Positions 9,222-17,508 are shown, numbered from the stretch's first letter. The stretch is DNA of 64,000 nucleotides from Variovorax paradoxus (GCF_029919115.1 NZ_CP123990.1:1984001-2048000); one strand, 5' to 3'. The notes: generated by a model not told the origin, from the letters alone. Program-made: numbers and translations.

Positions 9222-12200
9222 TTACCAATGGAAGCCAGCACCGGCCGCCACGCCAACCTTGCCGCGCGAGTTGGCCGAGCCGCTGAACTTGACCACCCAG
9301 CGGCCGTTGTCCGAGAGCTTCGACACGCCCAGCGCGAGGGCAGCCTGGCCGTCGAAACCCGCAACACCTGCGGACACCATGCTCTTGCCGGGGATGTAGG
9401 CCTGCGGCATGTTGGCCATTGCCATGGCACCGGCGGCACCGGCGCTGGCGTCCTTGGCAATGCTGCGGATCTCCCCGCCCAGGGAGTTCACGCGCGCATC
9501 GGTGTAGGCGTTGGCCCCGGCAATGCCGGCGTTCAGCTGGTTGACGTTGACGGCGTCGGTACCCGCAACACCGGGCGCCACGTTGTGCACGGTGACGGGG
9601 CCCGTTGCGTTGCTGCCCCCCATGCTCACGCTGTTGTAGTTGATCGAGCCGTCCGGGTTGGTGTCGTACTTGACCGTCGACTGGTCGATCACCGCCACCA
9701 CGCCTTGCACCCCGCGCAGCTGCGACACGTTGACCGCGTCGCTGTCGGCCGTGCCCGCCGCCACGCCGGTGATCTGGCGGAACTGCCCGTTGGCCGCATC
9801 GCCCACCGACACGGCCGCCAGCGTGCTGGTGGTCGCGCCGATGGCAATGCGCTGCGCATCGGTGGCCGTGGGCGGCACGAAGCCCGCCACGCCCGCCGCG
9901 GTGGAGGCAACCGAGCCCGCGCCCAGCGCCACGCCGCCGGCTTGCGTCACGCTGCTGCCCGCGCCCAGCGCCACCCCCTGAACCCCGGCGGCCGAGGCGT
10001 TGGTGCCCAATGCAATCGAGTCGGCCAGGTGCGATGTAGCGCCTTGGCCGATGGCAATCCCGCCCGGTGCGCTTTGCTGCACGATGGCGCCGTTGCCGAT
10101 GCCCACGCCGTTGTTGCCGTTGACCACCGTCTGCGGCCCGACCGCCACCGACTCGGCGCCGATGGCCAGTGAATCCGCCGCCGTGGAGTTGGCGTGGAAA
10201 TACAGCGTGGGCGTGACGGCAAACGATTGCAACGCACCGCTGAGCTGCCGCACCGTGACCGCGTCCTGCGCCTCGGTGCCGTCGGCCACGTTGGTGATCT
10301 GGCGGTACGTGGTCGCGCTGCCGACCGAGAGCGCGCCAAGCAGCGTGCGGTCGGCGGTGTTGTATTCGATCAGGCTGCTGCCGGCTGGAATGCTGCCGGT
10401 CGACGGCGCCACGAAGCGGTCGGAAACCGAGCCCGAGCCGAGCGCAACCCCGCCGTCGACCGTGGCGCTGGCGCCGAGGCCCTGCGCAATGCTGGCCACG
10501 CCGCTCGCGGCCGCATCCTTGCCCGAGGCAATGGCGTCGGCGGCTGTCGCGCCCTCGTTGGCCTCGTTGCCGCCGCCGGTGGAGCTGACGCTGTAGTACC
10601 GGGTCTTGTTGGCCGTAACCGTGCTGCTCAGGTTCTCGATCGACTGGTTGGTGGCGAACAGCTGGCTTCCGTTGATCGCGTCGGTCGAGTCGACTGCGAC
10701 GCGGCCGGCCGCCACGTTGGTGATGGTGCGTTCGGCACCCGCCGCGCCCACGCTGACCGTGCTCGTCGGCGCGGCTCCGGCGAAGACGTAGGACTTGCCG
10801 TCGATCACCACGCCGCCCGTGCCGACGGCTGCGGTCGTCGTAGAGCCCGAGCCGAGCGCGACATCGCCTGCGTTGTTGGCCACCGCGTTCGGGCCGATGG
10901 CGACCGAGTTGGTCCCCACGGCGCTCGAGTCGGGCAGGGTGGAGTTGGCGTGGAAGTATTTGATGCCCCCGCCGTTGTTGATGTCGCCGATCTGGTTGTT
11001 GAGATTGGTGATCTGCGTCGAGTTCAGCGTTACCTGCTGGTTGGTGGCAAACAGCTGCGAGCCATTGATGGCATCTGTCGAACTGTTCGAAAGCCGGCCC
11101 GCTGCCACGTTGGTGATCGTGCGCTCGGCACCCACCGCGCCGACGCTCACAGTGTTGGTGGGCGTGGCGCCGGCAAAGACGTAGGGATTGCCGCCAATCA
11201 CGGTGCCGGCGGTCTGCACTGTTGCGGTGGATACCGAGCCCGAACCCAGCGCCACGTCGCCGGCATTGTTGGCCACCGCGTTCGGGCCGATGGCAACCGA
11301 ATCCACGCCGACCGCCTGCGAGTCGGGCAGGGTGGAGTTGGCGTGGAAGTACTTGATGCCCTTGCCGTTGTTGATATCGCCGATCTGGTTGTTGAGGTTG
11401 GTGATCGACGTTGTATTGGCCGTTACCTGCTGGTTGGTGCCAAACAGTTGTGAGCCGTTGATGCCGTCAGTCGAGTCGATCGCAATTCGCCCGGCCGCGA
11501 GATTGGTGATGGTGCGCTCCGCACCCAGCGAGCCAACGCTGACCGTGCTCAGCGGGTTGATGCCGGCGAAGTTATAGGTGGTGCCGCCGATCACGGCGTT
11601 GGGCGTGGCAACCGCCTTGCTCGTCGCGGAGCCGGAACCCAATGCCACGTCGCCAGCGTTGTTCGCCACCGCCGTGTCGCCGAACGCAACCGCGCCCGCG
11701 GCCAGCGCGCTGCTGGTGCTGCCGATCGCAACGCTGCCCTGGCCGACCACGGTGTTCTGGTAGCCGATGCCGACCGCGCCCTGTGCCGCGGTGCCGGGCA
11801 CGCCCACCGCCTGGCCCCCACCGCCCACCTTGTTCGTGTTGCCCATTGCCACGGAACCGTTGCCGGTGGCCGTGTTGTCCATACCGCTCGCAATCGCGCC
11901 GTCACCGGTCGCAGTGTTCGGGTCGCCGATCGCCACCGCGCCGTTGCCGCTGGCAACGTTGCCGGAGCCGATGGAGACCGAGCGGCCTCCGGTGGCGGTT
12001 GCGTTGGTGCCGATTGCAACTGCCTCGGCCGAGTTGGCAACTGCGGAGCTACCGATGGCGATCGCGTTGTCTGCGCTCGCGTTCGCGTTCAGGCCGATCG
12101 ACGTCGTCGCGTTGGCCGCGACGCCGATGCCGGCATTGGTGCCGATGGCGACATTGTCGTTGCCGCTGACCAGACTGCCTGCCGCGGCCTTCAGGGTCCC

Positions 12201-13520
12201 GTCGTAGGCGACAGTGCCGTCGCCTGTGCCGAAGGCGAGGTTGCGCGTTCCCGTGACGCCCGAACCCGCGCCCCGCATCACGCTCGCAATGCCACCGCCG
12301 ATGGCGGTGTTCTGTGCGCCGGTAACCAGTGCCCCGGATGCGATACCCAATGCGACTGAACCGGTATTGCCAGCAGTCGAGCCCGCACCGGCACCCTGGC
12401 CGACCGCAACGGTGCTGGCGCCCATAGCGAGCGCTTGTGCCCCGAGCGCAAGCGAACTATTTCCTACCGCACGAGCAGCGTTGCCGACGGCGGTGGCTGC
12501 GTCGCTGGTTGCCTCTGACTCATTGCCTAGCGCGACGGTGCGCAGCCCGGTTGCCTGAGATAAAAAACCCCCGGCGAACGCAAAGTTCGCACCCGCCGTA
12601 GAGTTCACACCGACTGCGGTGGAGTTCCCTCCCGAAGCGATAGAGGCGGTGCCCAACGCGCTGGCGCCGGCGCCGGTCGCCTCGGCGTTAACTCCTAGTG
12701 CGACTGTATTGATGTTGCTTGAGACCGTGCTGCCACCTATAGCGATTGCACCGCCAGCGCCTGAGGCTGCCGCGTCCAAGCCAACAGCCACCGAGTATTG
12801 CGTCGACGAAACGGATTGGCCACCAATGGCGATGGCATCGGCGCCCGACGCGAGAGCACCACTGGTGGCATTGCCACCGATTGCCAGCGAACCGACATTG
12901 GTGGCCCGCACGGCTGTTGCTGCGCTGATGCCCCCCCCGCCGAGCGCTGTTGCATAGTCAACAGTGGCATTGGCTTGCGCGCCCATGGCAACGCTCCTGA
13001 TTCCAGCTGCTTTCGACTGTATGCCGATACCAATGGCTGCCAAGCCGCTGGAGTTGACATCCGTGCCAATAGCAATCGCCGACTCGGCGGATGCTCCGGT
13101 TCCAGTGGTGCGCGAACCCAGATAAATGGCGTTGGTGGCTGAGGCAAGGGCGCTGATGCCAAGACTCGTGGCATTTATCCCTCCACTGAAGGCGTTGAAA
13201 CCTATTGCAGTGGCTCCGCCGAAAGTCGCCTGGGCCTGCTGGCCCGCGCATGTCGCGCTGCCGCTGTAGGAGTAGTAGGGCCCTGCTGTGCAAAGCGCCT
13301 GCGCCTGCGCCCAAGAGCCCCATCCCAAACCGCTGATCGCCAGCAGCGCAGTCAGAACACCCTTGCGCAGTCGTCCTGGCGCGGGCGATGCAAGCGCGTT
13401 ACCTGCAGCGAAACCTCTCACACAGCTTGCGCTGCGCTTGCCCCGGGCCCGGGTGATCTCCGATGCCGCAACCCAGGCACCAAGCGATTCATTCCAGACC
13501 GTGCGATAAGTAGTGTTCAT
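9222..13520 (-). CDS. Trimeric autotransporter adhesin (YadA-like)
   Basis: A 1432-aa surface adhesin secreted by the type V(c) route. The start at 13520 gives a classical extended signal peptide region (MNTTYRTVWNESLGAWVAAS), followed by a hydrophobic signal ending near AQAQA. Residues about 90-700 are left-handed beta-roll YadA head repeats (recurrent AIG, AVG, ALG with SxA). Next come neck/stalk modules (INGSQLFATNQ, AGTDAVNVNQLN), and the last ~65 residues are the YadA anchor barrel ending in the aromatic GAGFHW. An AT-rich stretch lies upstream and a TpgA-like gene downstream. The ligand cannot be predicted. Confidence 0.92.
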   Translation of the reverse strand: MNTTYRTVWNESLGAWVAASEITRARGKRSASCVRGFAAGNALASPAPGRLRKGVLTALLAISGLGWGSWAQAQALCTAGPYYSYSGSATCAGQQAQATFGGATAIGFNAFSGGINATSLGISALASATNAIYLGSRTTGTGASAESAIAIGTDVNSSGLAAIGIGIQSKAAGIRSVAMGAQANATVDYATALGGGGISAATAVRATNVGSLAIGGNATSGALASGADAIAIGGQSVSSTQYSVAVGLDAAASGAGGAIAIGGSTVSSNINTVALGVNAEATGAGASALGTASIASGGNSTAVGVNSTAGANFAFAGGFLSQATGLRTVALGNESEATSDAATAVGNAARAVGNSSLALGAQALAMGASTVAVGQGAGAGSTAGNTGSVALGIASGALVTGAQNTAIGGGIASVMRGAGSGVTGTRNLAFGTGDGTVAYDGTLKAAAGSLVSGNDNVAIGTNAGIGVAANATTSIGLNANASADNAIAIGSSAVANSAEAVAIGTNATATGGRSVSIGSGNVASGNGAVAIGDPNTATGDGAIASGMDNTATGNGSVAMGNTNKVGGGGQAVGVPGTAAQGAVGIGYQNTVVGQGSVAIGSTSSALAAGAVAFGDTAVANNAGDVALGSGSATSKAVATPNAVIGGTTYNFAGINPLSTVSVGSLGAERTITNLAAGRIAIDSTDGINGSQLFGTNQQVTANTTSITNLNNQIGDINNGKGIKYFHANSTLPDSQAVGVDSVAIGPNAVANNAGDVALGSGSVSTATVQTAGTVIGGNPYVFAGATPTNTVSVGAVGAERTITNVAAGRLSNSSTDAINGSQLFATNQQVTLNSTQITNLNNQIGDINNGGGIKYFHANSTLPDSSAVGTNSVAIGPNAVANNAGDVALGSGSTTTAAVGTGGVVIDGKSYVFAGAAPTSTVSVGAAGAERTITNVAAGRVAVDSTDAINGSQLFATNQSIENLSSTVTANKTRYYSVSSTGGGNEANEGATAADAIASGKDAAASGVASIAQGLGASATVDGGVALGSGSVSDRFVAPSTGSIPAGSSLIEYNTADRTLLGALSVGSATTYRQITNVADGTEAQDAVTVRQLSGALQSFAVTPTLYFHANSTAADSLAIGAESVAVGPQTVVNGNNGVGIGNGAIVQQSAPGGIAIGQGATSHLADSIALGTNASAAGVQGVALGAGSSVTQAGGVALGAGSVASTAAGVAGFVPPTATDAQRIAIGATTSTLAAVSVGDAANGQFRQITGVAAGTADSDAVNVSQLRGVQGVVAVIDQSTVKYDTNPDGSINYNSVSMGGSNATGPVTVHNVAPGVAGTDAVNVNQLNAGIAGANAYTDARVNSLGGEIRSIAKDASAGAAGAMAMANMPQAYIPGKSMVSAGVAGFDGQAALALGVSKLSDNGRWVVKFSGSANSRGKVGVAAGAGFHW
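10600..11690 (-). repeat. Tandem ~393-bp modules in the adhesin stalk
   Basis: Three consecutive modules each contain GIKYFHANSTLPDS, SVAIGPNAVANNAGDVALGS, VSVG-x2-GAERTITN, INGSQLF-x-TNQ and NNQIGDINNG, in that order. The unit from one GIKYFHANST to the next is 131 residues (393 bp) and nearly identical at the DNA level. The outermost copies are partial or diverged. Such repeats allow length change by recombination. Confidence 0.75.
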
Positions 13521-13529
13521 GAGCTCCAT

Positions 13530-14295
13530 CCACGAATATAAAAGTTTTAATGAATGGCATTGGCCATTCAAAATTTGCAAAATAATGAAATCTAGTTTTG
13601 CAAACAAATCTTAGAAGAGGCACGGAGCGTTGCAACTATTGCTGTCTCATTTTGGAGTCAATTTGTAGAATCAATTGATAATTAAAATTGACTTTATGCA
13701 ATCGATAGTAATATGAAGTTACACGTAGAATTAAGTTAATACGTGCACCTGTTTTGGGCTTGGTAGAAGATTTTCTTCATTCTGAGCCGCACTTTCTTGT
13801 CGTCGACGTGCTTCGGTTTCCATTGTCGGATTGCTCACGTTTGCGCTGGGAAAGTCTCAGCCTTCGAAGCCGGGGGCGCCGCTTGCTCGGTTTGGAAGGC
13901 ATCTCAACCAGTCGTACGCCTCAATCCCCCGGTTGATGACTAAAAAGGATCGATGCATTGCAAAAATGCAATCGACATTGCTGCAGTGCGGGATCCGCAA
14001 TTTCTTTCAATGCGATCCGAACATCTTTTAAAAAGGCTGCCAAGGATGAGTTGTGCGTACACGTCGGAATCCGCGTCAGCTGCAGGTCACCAAAAAGTGA
14101 TTGGCGAGAGGCAAACATCTGCATTGCAGATCTAATGCTATCGCTTGATAAATATCGAAGAGTGCAATTCGCGCGGCAAGCGGACGCGGGCGTCCGCAGG
14201 CATCGAAACCGCCGCAGTCGGAGGGCCGAGCCGCAAGAGCGCGCTCCAAACCATCCGCTAACCCGCAACGGAAGATCTCTTGGGGCTTCAGAAAA
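13530..14295. other. AT-rich non-coding stretch upstream of the adhesin
   Basis: I see no convincing gene here. From about 13530 to 13760 the DNA is strikingly AT-rich compared with the rest of the window, with many A and T runs. It must hold the adhesin promoter and is the kind of DNA bound by H-NS-type silencers (inference). A short inverted repeat, ATTGCA-AAAA-TGCAAT, lies at about 13957-13972. Open frames in 13.75-14.3 kb have poor codon usage and no family features. Confidence 0.5.
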
Positions 14296-14311
14296 CTGTA
14301 CAAACATACAG
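14296..14311 (+). promoter_or_regulatory. LexA (SOS) box overlapping a promoter
   Basis: CTGTACAAACATACAG is a perfect CTGT-N8-ACAG palindromic consensus of the beta/gammaproteobacterial LexA box. It is followed at 14312-14317 by TATGAT, a near-consensus -10 element for + strand transcription. A strong terminator lies about 140 bases downstream and no good coding frame lies between. LexA repression of a short transcript is inferred. Confidence 0.6.
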
Positions 14312-14319
14312 TATGATCG

Positions 14320-14483
14320 CCGGGCTGGTCTCTGGCCCGCAAGTCGGCCAAGTCCGACAACCCGGCCGGCGCTCCAAACCTAATTTGCCGTTGCCCCGAT
14401 CCTTGGTTCTTCCTCTCGGGGCCCTTGACGTGGCGACATCGTCAGGGCTTCCGCCCAGCCCCCTGCGGGCTGGGCTTTTTTTT
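14320..14483 (+). ncRNA. Candidate SOS-controlled structured small RNA
   Basis: Between the LexA box/-10 element and an intrinsic terminator lies a run of potential hairpins and no credible ORF. Stems are CGGGC/GCCCG (14321-14325 with 14335-14339), GTCGG/CCGAC (14343-14347 with 14354-14358), GCCCCGA/TCGGGGC (14393-14399 with 14416-14422) and CCCTTGACG/CGTCAGGG (14422-14430 with 14440-14447, one bulged T), followed by the terminator. The predicted length is about 160 nt. I do not recognise a known RNA family. The 5' end is approximate. Confidence 0.4.
14453..14483 (+). terminator. Strong rho-independent terminator
   Basis: A perfect 9-bp stem GCCCAGCCC/GGGCTGGGC (14453-14461 with 14467-14475), loop CCTGC, then eight T residues (14476-14483). 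The T run is on the + strand, so it ends + strand transcription and not the autotransporter fragment on the other strand. Confidence 0.85.
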
Positions 14484-14528
14484 GCCTGGCGAGGCGATCG
14501 GATCACCCCGCCATTTTTCAGAACGGCA

Positions 14529-15092
14529 TCAGAAAGACCAGTTCAGGTTGACCTTGAACCCATGGTCCTGCAGCCGGTCTCCAAACTGGCCCGAGTACGA
14601 GGCATTCAATGCCAGGTTTGGGCGCAGCTGCGTTTCGATGCCGGCCTCGAGCACCGCCACATCCTTTGCCAGCGGAACGCCCGACAGCGTGAACGGCACA
14701 CTGCCCGCAAATGCATGCGTGCTCGTCGGCGTGGCGCCGCCGAATGCGTGGCGCCAGCCCAGCGTGCCGCGCAGGCGAATGCTTTCGCTGGCCTGCATGC
14801 TTGCGCGCACGCCAATGGTCGAGAAGGTTGCATCGGTGTGGCCGCCGTAGCCATACAGCGCGGCAAGGCCGCCTTGCTCGACGAACGCATCGCTGCGCAG
14901 CCGCACATGGGCCAGGCCCGCAAAGGGCTCCAGCGTGGCGGCACCCAGGTCGATGCGGTGGCCCAACTCGCCAAAGGCCTGGGTCGTGCTGCTGTCGTAG
15001 GTGCCGGCCAGGCTGCCCGCGCTGGTGTCCGCGCTCGCGCGGCTGTAGCCTCTGGACGGATCGAGACAGCCGGACGAACCATCCCCACCCCA
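14529..15092 (-). pseudogene. Orphan autotransporter beta-barrel fragment
   Basis: 187 codons encode the C-terminal part of a type Va autotransporter beta-barrel: TTQAFGELGHRIDLG, LEPFAGLAHVRL, LRGTLGWRHAFG, VLEAGIETQLRPNLAL, ending FKVNLNWSF with the C-terminal aromatic of outer-membrane proteins. The passenger, the signal peptide and the start of the barrel are missing. Upstream the frame is closed by the TAG at 15093-15095, which is also the stop codon of the response regulator gene, in the same frame. The fragment looks like the remnant of a deletion that fused a barrel end behind the regulator. Confidence 0.75.
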
Positions 15093-15533
15093 CTAGTTCT
15101 GGTCGTTTTTGATGTTTTTGTTCCGCGCGGCCTTCCACAAGGCATCTGCATCGACGGAGCGCGGAAGGCCGCTCCTAAGGCACCACTCGAAGAACTGGTC
15201 AAGCTGAGTTGATTTGTCGAACAGGGCATCGGCGCCCAACTCCAGGCTGCGGCGACGCATTTCTTCGGTTGGATAGTTCGTCAAGACAACCATCCTCTGG
15301 TGCGGTGCTCGCTGCTTGCAGGTTCGCAATACCGCAAGGCCCGAGCCCTCACGCAGGAAGAGATCCACCACAGCCAGGTCCCAGCTATCGCCGAGTTTCT
15401 GGAGAATTTCGATCCCCTCGCGTGCAGTCTCTGCGACGGCGACGACTTCTGCATTGACAAGGTCGGCCAGTGCCGGGACCAAAGCCTCCCTGATGGTGCT
15501 GCTGTCCTCGATTAGAACTGTCTGGAGCGACAT
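15093..15533 (-). CDS. Single-domain response regulator (receiver only)
   Basis: A 146-aa CheY-like receiver with no output domain: acidic pocket E9/D10, phosphoacceptor D57 (AVVDLFLREGSG), T85 (VVLTNY) and K107 (LFDKS). About 25 residues after the receiver end in a Lys/Asn-rich tail. No kinase gene is adjacent. The stop codon is followed in the same frame by the autotransporter barrel remnant. The partner and output are unknown. Confidence 0.82.
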   Translation of the reverse strand: MSLQTVLIEDSSTIREALVPALADLVNAEVVAVAETAREGIEILQKLGDSWDLAVVDLFLREGSGLAVLRTCKQRAPHQRMVVLTNYPTEEMRRRSLELGADALFDKSTQLDQFFEWCLRSGLPRSVDADALWKAARNKNIKNDQN

Positions 15534-15704
15534 GACGTTGGAGCAGCGCTGCTCAGTTCGACTTGTTGCGATAGGTTGCTGGCAGTGAATGGTTATACGT
15601 TCCGGGGCACTTGGGGGTGTAGGCCAAAAGCCTGAATCGGCGGCGGCGCCCGAGTCGTTGCCATGTGCCAGCTAACATCGGGCTCCCGACTGAAAAGGTG
15701 CGTC

Positions 15705-15992
15705 ATGACCCGTTCATCCTCCGCTCTTCCTCCAGGCGAAAACACCGCCGATCTGGCCAAGACGCTCGAAAAGAACAAGCGGGCGGCTGAAACGGTCCAT
15801 GAAGTCGCGGAGGATCTCTCGGTAGTTCACACGGTGCTGGAAAGCGAAGTGCCCAAAGAGACTCTGCACCCTGACGTCGGGCAGGCCATCGAGCAGACGG
15901 ACCAACTCAAAGACAAGCTCGAGGCAGCCGAGGAGAAGTTGAAGGCCGTTAACGAGGCCCTTGAGCAGCAGGTCGCCTCAAAGGGCCCTTGA
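15705..15992 (+). CDS. Small coiled-coil protein, unknown function
   Basis: A 95-aa charged helical protein. Two heptad-rich stretches (about residues 14-40, LAKTLEKNKRAAETVHEVAEDL, and 60-90, TDQLKDKLEAAEEKLKAV) predict coiled coil, and there is no signal or membrane segment. The start at 15705 is preferred to one at 15663 because the extra 14 residues are cysteine/arginine-rich and unlike the rest. No family is recognised. Confidence 0.55.
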   Translation: MTRSSSALPPGENTADLAKTLEKNKRAAETVHEVAEDLSVVHTVLESEVPKETLHPDVGQAIEQTDQLKDKLEAAEEKLKAVNEALEQQVASKGP

Positions 15993-16006
15993 GCCCTCTG
16001 GAGAGG

Positions 16007-16444
16007 TCATATCGCCCGCACTCCTTGCGCGCACAGCGTTGAGGCCGGCGCGGGTGTCGGCATGTCCTCGATTCTTGCGATCTCTGCATGCCCGTGTTCG
16101 GTAATGCGCGTCACCGTGGCAGCCCTTGACGGGGCGTATCGGGCTGTGGCCTCCAGGGCGCCGATCTCGGCCTCGACCAGGCCGGTTGCCGCAAGCACCG
16201 AAACCGAGCGGACTTCTCCAGCTTCGAAGACTCGAACCGGGAGCTCTTCGTGCTGCAGTTGCAGCAAAAACCAGAGCGGCATCCGGTTTTCCAGGTGAGT
16301 TCTGGCGTGCTCGGTTCGCAGACGCTTGGCTTCCGCGCGCAGCCACTGAGAGTCTTCGGAAAGCCGCCTTACGACTGCGTTGAGCGCAGCGATCCTTTCC
16401 CCCAGATCGGAGGAGGCGCCGGGGTGTGCCAAATCATTCATCAT
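16007..16444 (-). CDS. Unknown protein, paralogue of the gene at 17129-17425
   Basis: A 145-aa protein with a helical N-terminal half (about 15-50) and a conserved C-terminal module. The module contains MPLWFLLQLQ, SVLAATGLVEAEI, TVTRITEHGHAEIARI. The gene at 17129 encodes the matching elements MPLSLFYLLHLQ, SVLKATGLIEADI, TITRITEEGLAEISKM, so the two are homologous although on opposite strands. A perfect palindrome lies directly upstream. The function is unknown; the similarity shows the module is a real coding unit. Confidence 0.65.
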   Translation of the reverse strand: MMNDLAHPGASSDLGERIAALNAVVRRLSEDSQWLRAEAKRLRTEHARTHLENRMPLWFLLQLQHEELPVRVFEAGEVRSVSVLAATGLVEAEIGALEATARYAPSRAATVTRITEHGHAEIARIEDMPTPAPASTLCAQGVRAI

Positions 16445-16452
16445 TTGAGCTT

Positions 16453-16471
16453 AATGTGATAATTTCACATT
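16453..16471. promoter_or_regulatory. Perfect inverted repeat, candidate operator
   Basis: AATGTGA-TAATT-TCACATT has 7-bp arms and a 5-bp spacer and lies 9 bases upstream of the start at 16444. The half-site TGTGA resembles CRP/FNR-superfamily sites, although the spacing differs from a classical CRP site. A related element, AAATGTGAT, occurs about 150 bases upstream of the paralogue at 17129. Confidence 0.45.
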
Positions 16472-16601
16472 TTATCGTACGCTTGGTTACGAGTTGGACT
16501 GCTCGGTAGTTTCCAGAATCGCCGGTCGAAAGCGACTGTGGCTGACGCGCTGGAAACGCTCGGCAGATACGTTGTGAACTCACATCCTGGATGTCTGGAA
16601 A

Positions 16602-16805
16602 ATGATTCGAACCGGTGCTGTTCTCGGCAAAGAAGCAGGTTTGGCCACACTGCGCGAGCTTCTCCATGAAGCAGAGCAAGGCTCTTTGAATTGCATGGCG
16701 CTTCGCGTCTATCGCACAGGCGGCGGTTCAGATGACCTTGTGCTGGGAGGAACAGCAAAGGAACAAGCCAAGGCGCTCGGTGATCTTCTTGCGATGAAGA
16801 ACTGA
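16602..16805 (+). CDS. Small protein, unknown function
   Basis: A 67-aa product with an amphipathic N-terminal half (LATLRELLHEAEQG) and a Gly-rich centre (VYRTGGGSDDLVLGG). Codon usage is reasonable and the open frame ends just before an inverted repeat (CTGAACGAA at 16802-16810 with TTCGTTCAG at 16827-16835). No family is recognised; it might be spurious. Confidence 0.4.
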   Translation: MIRTGAVLGKEAGLATLRELLHEAEQGSLNCMALRVYRTGGGSDDLVLGGTAKEQAKALGDLLAMKN

Positions 16806-17128
16806 ACGAACGCGAGGAAATCCTTTTTCGTTCAGGCAGCCCGATGCGCCTGGCGGACAACTGCCGCCGCCGCTCCTCCAGCGACTTGCCCGGGGCAGCT
16901 GCGCGGAGCAGATCTGGCACCCATTGGCGCTGAAGCCTGCTCTCGGTATGGCGTCTAAGTTGTCTTTTGCCCGTCAGCTAAATGTGATTTATTCCCATAT
17001 CCTACCTGCCGCGTGATTTCCGTCTGACAAGGAGGCCGTGGCGGCGGCAATACGGTTGACCTCCCCTCGAAGGGGCGATGCGAGCAAGTGCCAGTACCTG
17101 AAGAATCCGCATCGAACGAGATTCGACC
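16806..17128. other. Intergenic stretch without a supported gene
   Basis: Apart from the inverted repeat beginning at 16802 I see nothing convincing. A minus-strand open frame from 16920 begins with PDLLRAAAPGKSLEERRRQL, which looks protein-like, but it runs antisense through the gene at 16602 with poor composition. The AAATGTGAT element near 16980 may belong to the promoter of the gene at 17129. Confidence 0.4.
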
Positions 17129-17425
17129 ATGCCCTTGTCCTTGTTCTACTTGCTGCACCTGCAGAGCGTTGCCTTGCCAAAGGTGGTGACGAGACCCGAG
17201 GACGTTCAGTATGCGAGCGTGCTGAAGGCCACAGGGCTTATCGAAGCGGATATAGCGCCGGCATCCGACGCCGGGGGCAAGTACCACGTCGCCCGAACAG
17301 CCACTATCACGCGCATCACCGAGGAGGGCCTCGCGGAAATCAGCAAGATGCTCAACGAACCCCGGCGAACCGCCAAGACACTGCAAAGGGGCAGGAGTGG
17401 GTTTCGACGTTCGTCGTTGGCCTGA
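17129..17425 (+). CDS. Unknown protein, paralogue of the gene at 16007-16444
   Basis: A 98-aa protein consisting mainly of the conserved module shared with the product of 16007-16444 (MPLSLFYLLHLQ, SVLKATGLIEADI, TITRITEEGLAEI), but lacking that protein's N-terminal helical half. The last ~20 residues are basic and do not match the paralogue, so the C-terminus may have drifted. Function unknown. Confidence 0.6.
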   Translation: MPLSLFYLLHLQSVALPKVVTRPEDVQYASVLKATGLIEADIAPASDAGGKYHVARTATITRITEEGLAEISKMLNEPRRTAKTLQRGRSGFRRSSLA

Positions 17426-17508
17426 TGTTCTGGAGGAACGGATCCAACTGTCGGCGGCCTCCCGGCGCGGGGGTGGAACTCACATGAGCTTGTGCCCACG
17501 GACTCCCC

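Noticed and set aside
9222..13520. The repetitive adhesin region as a CRISPR array or satellite repeat
   Set aside because: The repeats are in frame, encode YadA head and stalk motifs and vary in step with codons; there are no short identical repeats with unique spacers.
13921..14307. A minus-strand frame of 128 codons upstream of the LexA box
   Set aside because: No motifs, no ribosome site and codon usage unlike neighbours; it also crosses the LexA box.
14280..15212. A + strand frame of 310 codons running through the LexA box, hairpins and terminator
   Set aside because: It crosses a strong terminator and then reads antisense to the autotransporter fragment and the response regulator.
16465..16920. 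A minus-strand frame of 151 codons starting MPDLLRAAAPGKSLEERRRQL
   Set aside because: The first 30 residues look protein-like, but the rest is Ser/Arg-rich, runs antisense through the small gene at 16602-16805 and reaches into the palindrome region. It may be a remnant, but I cannot support it.
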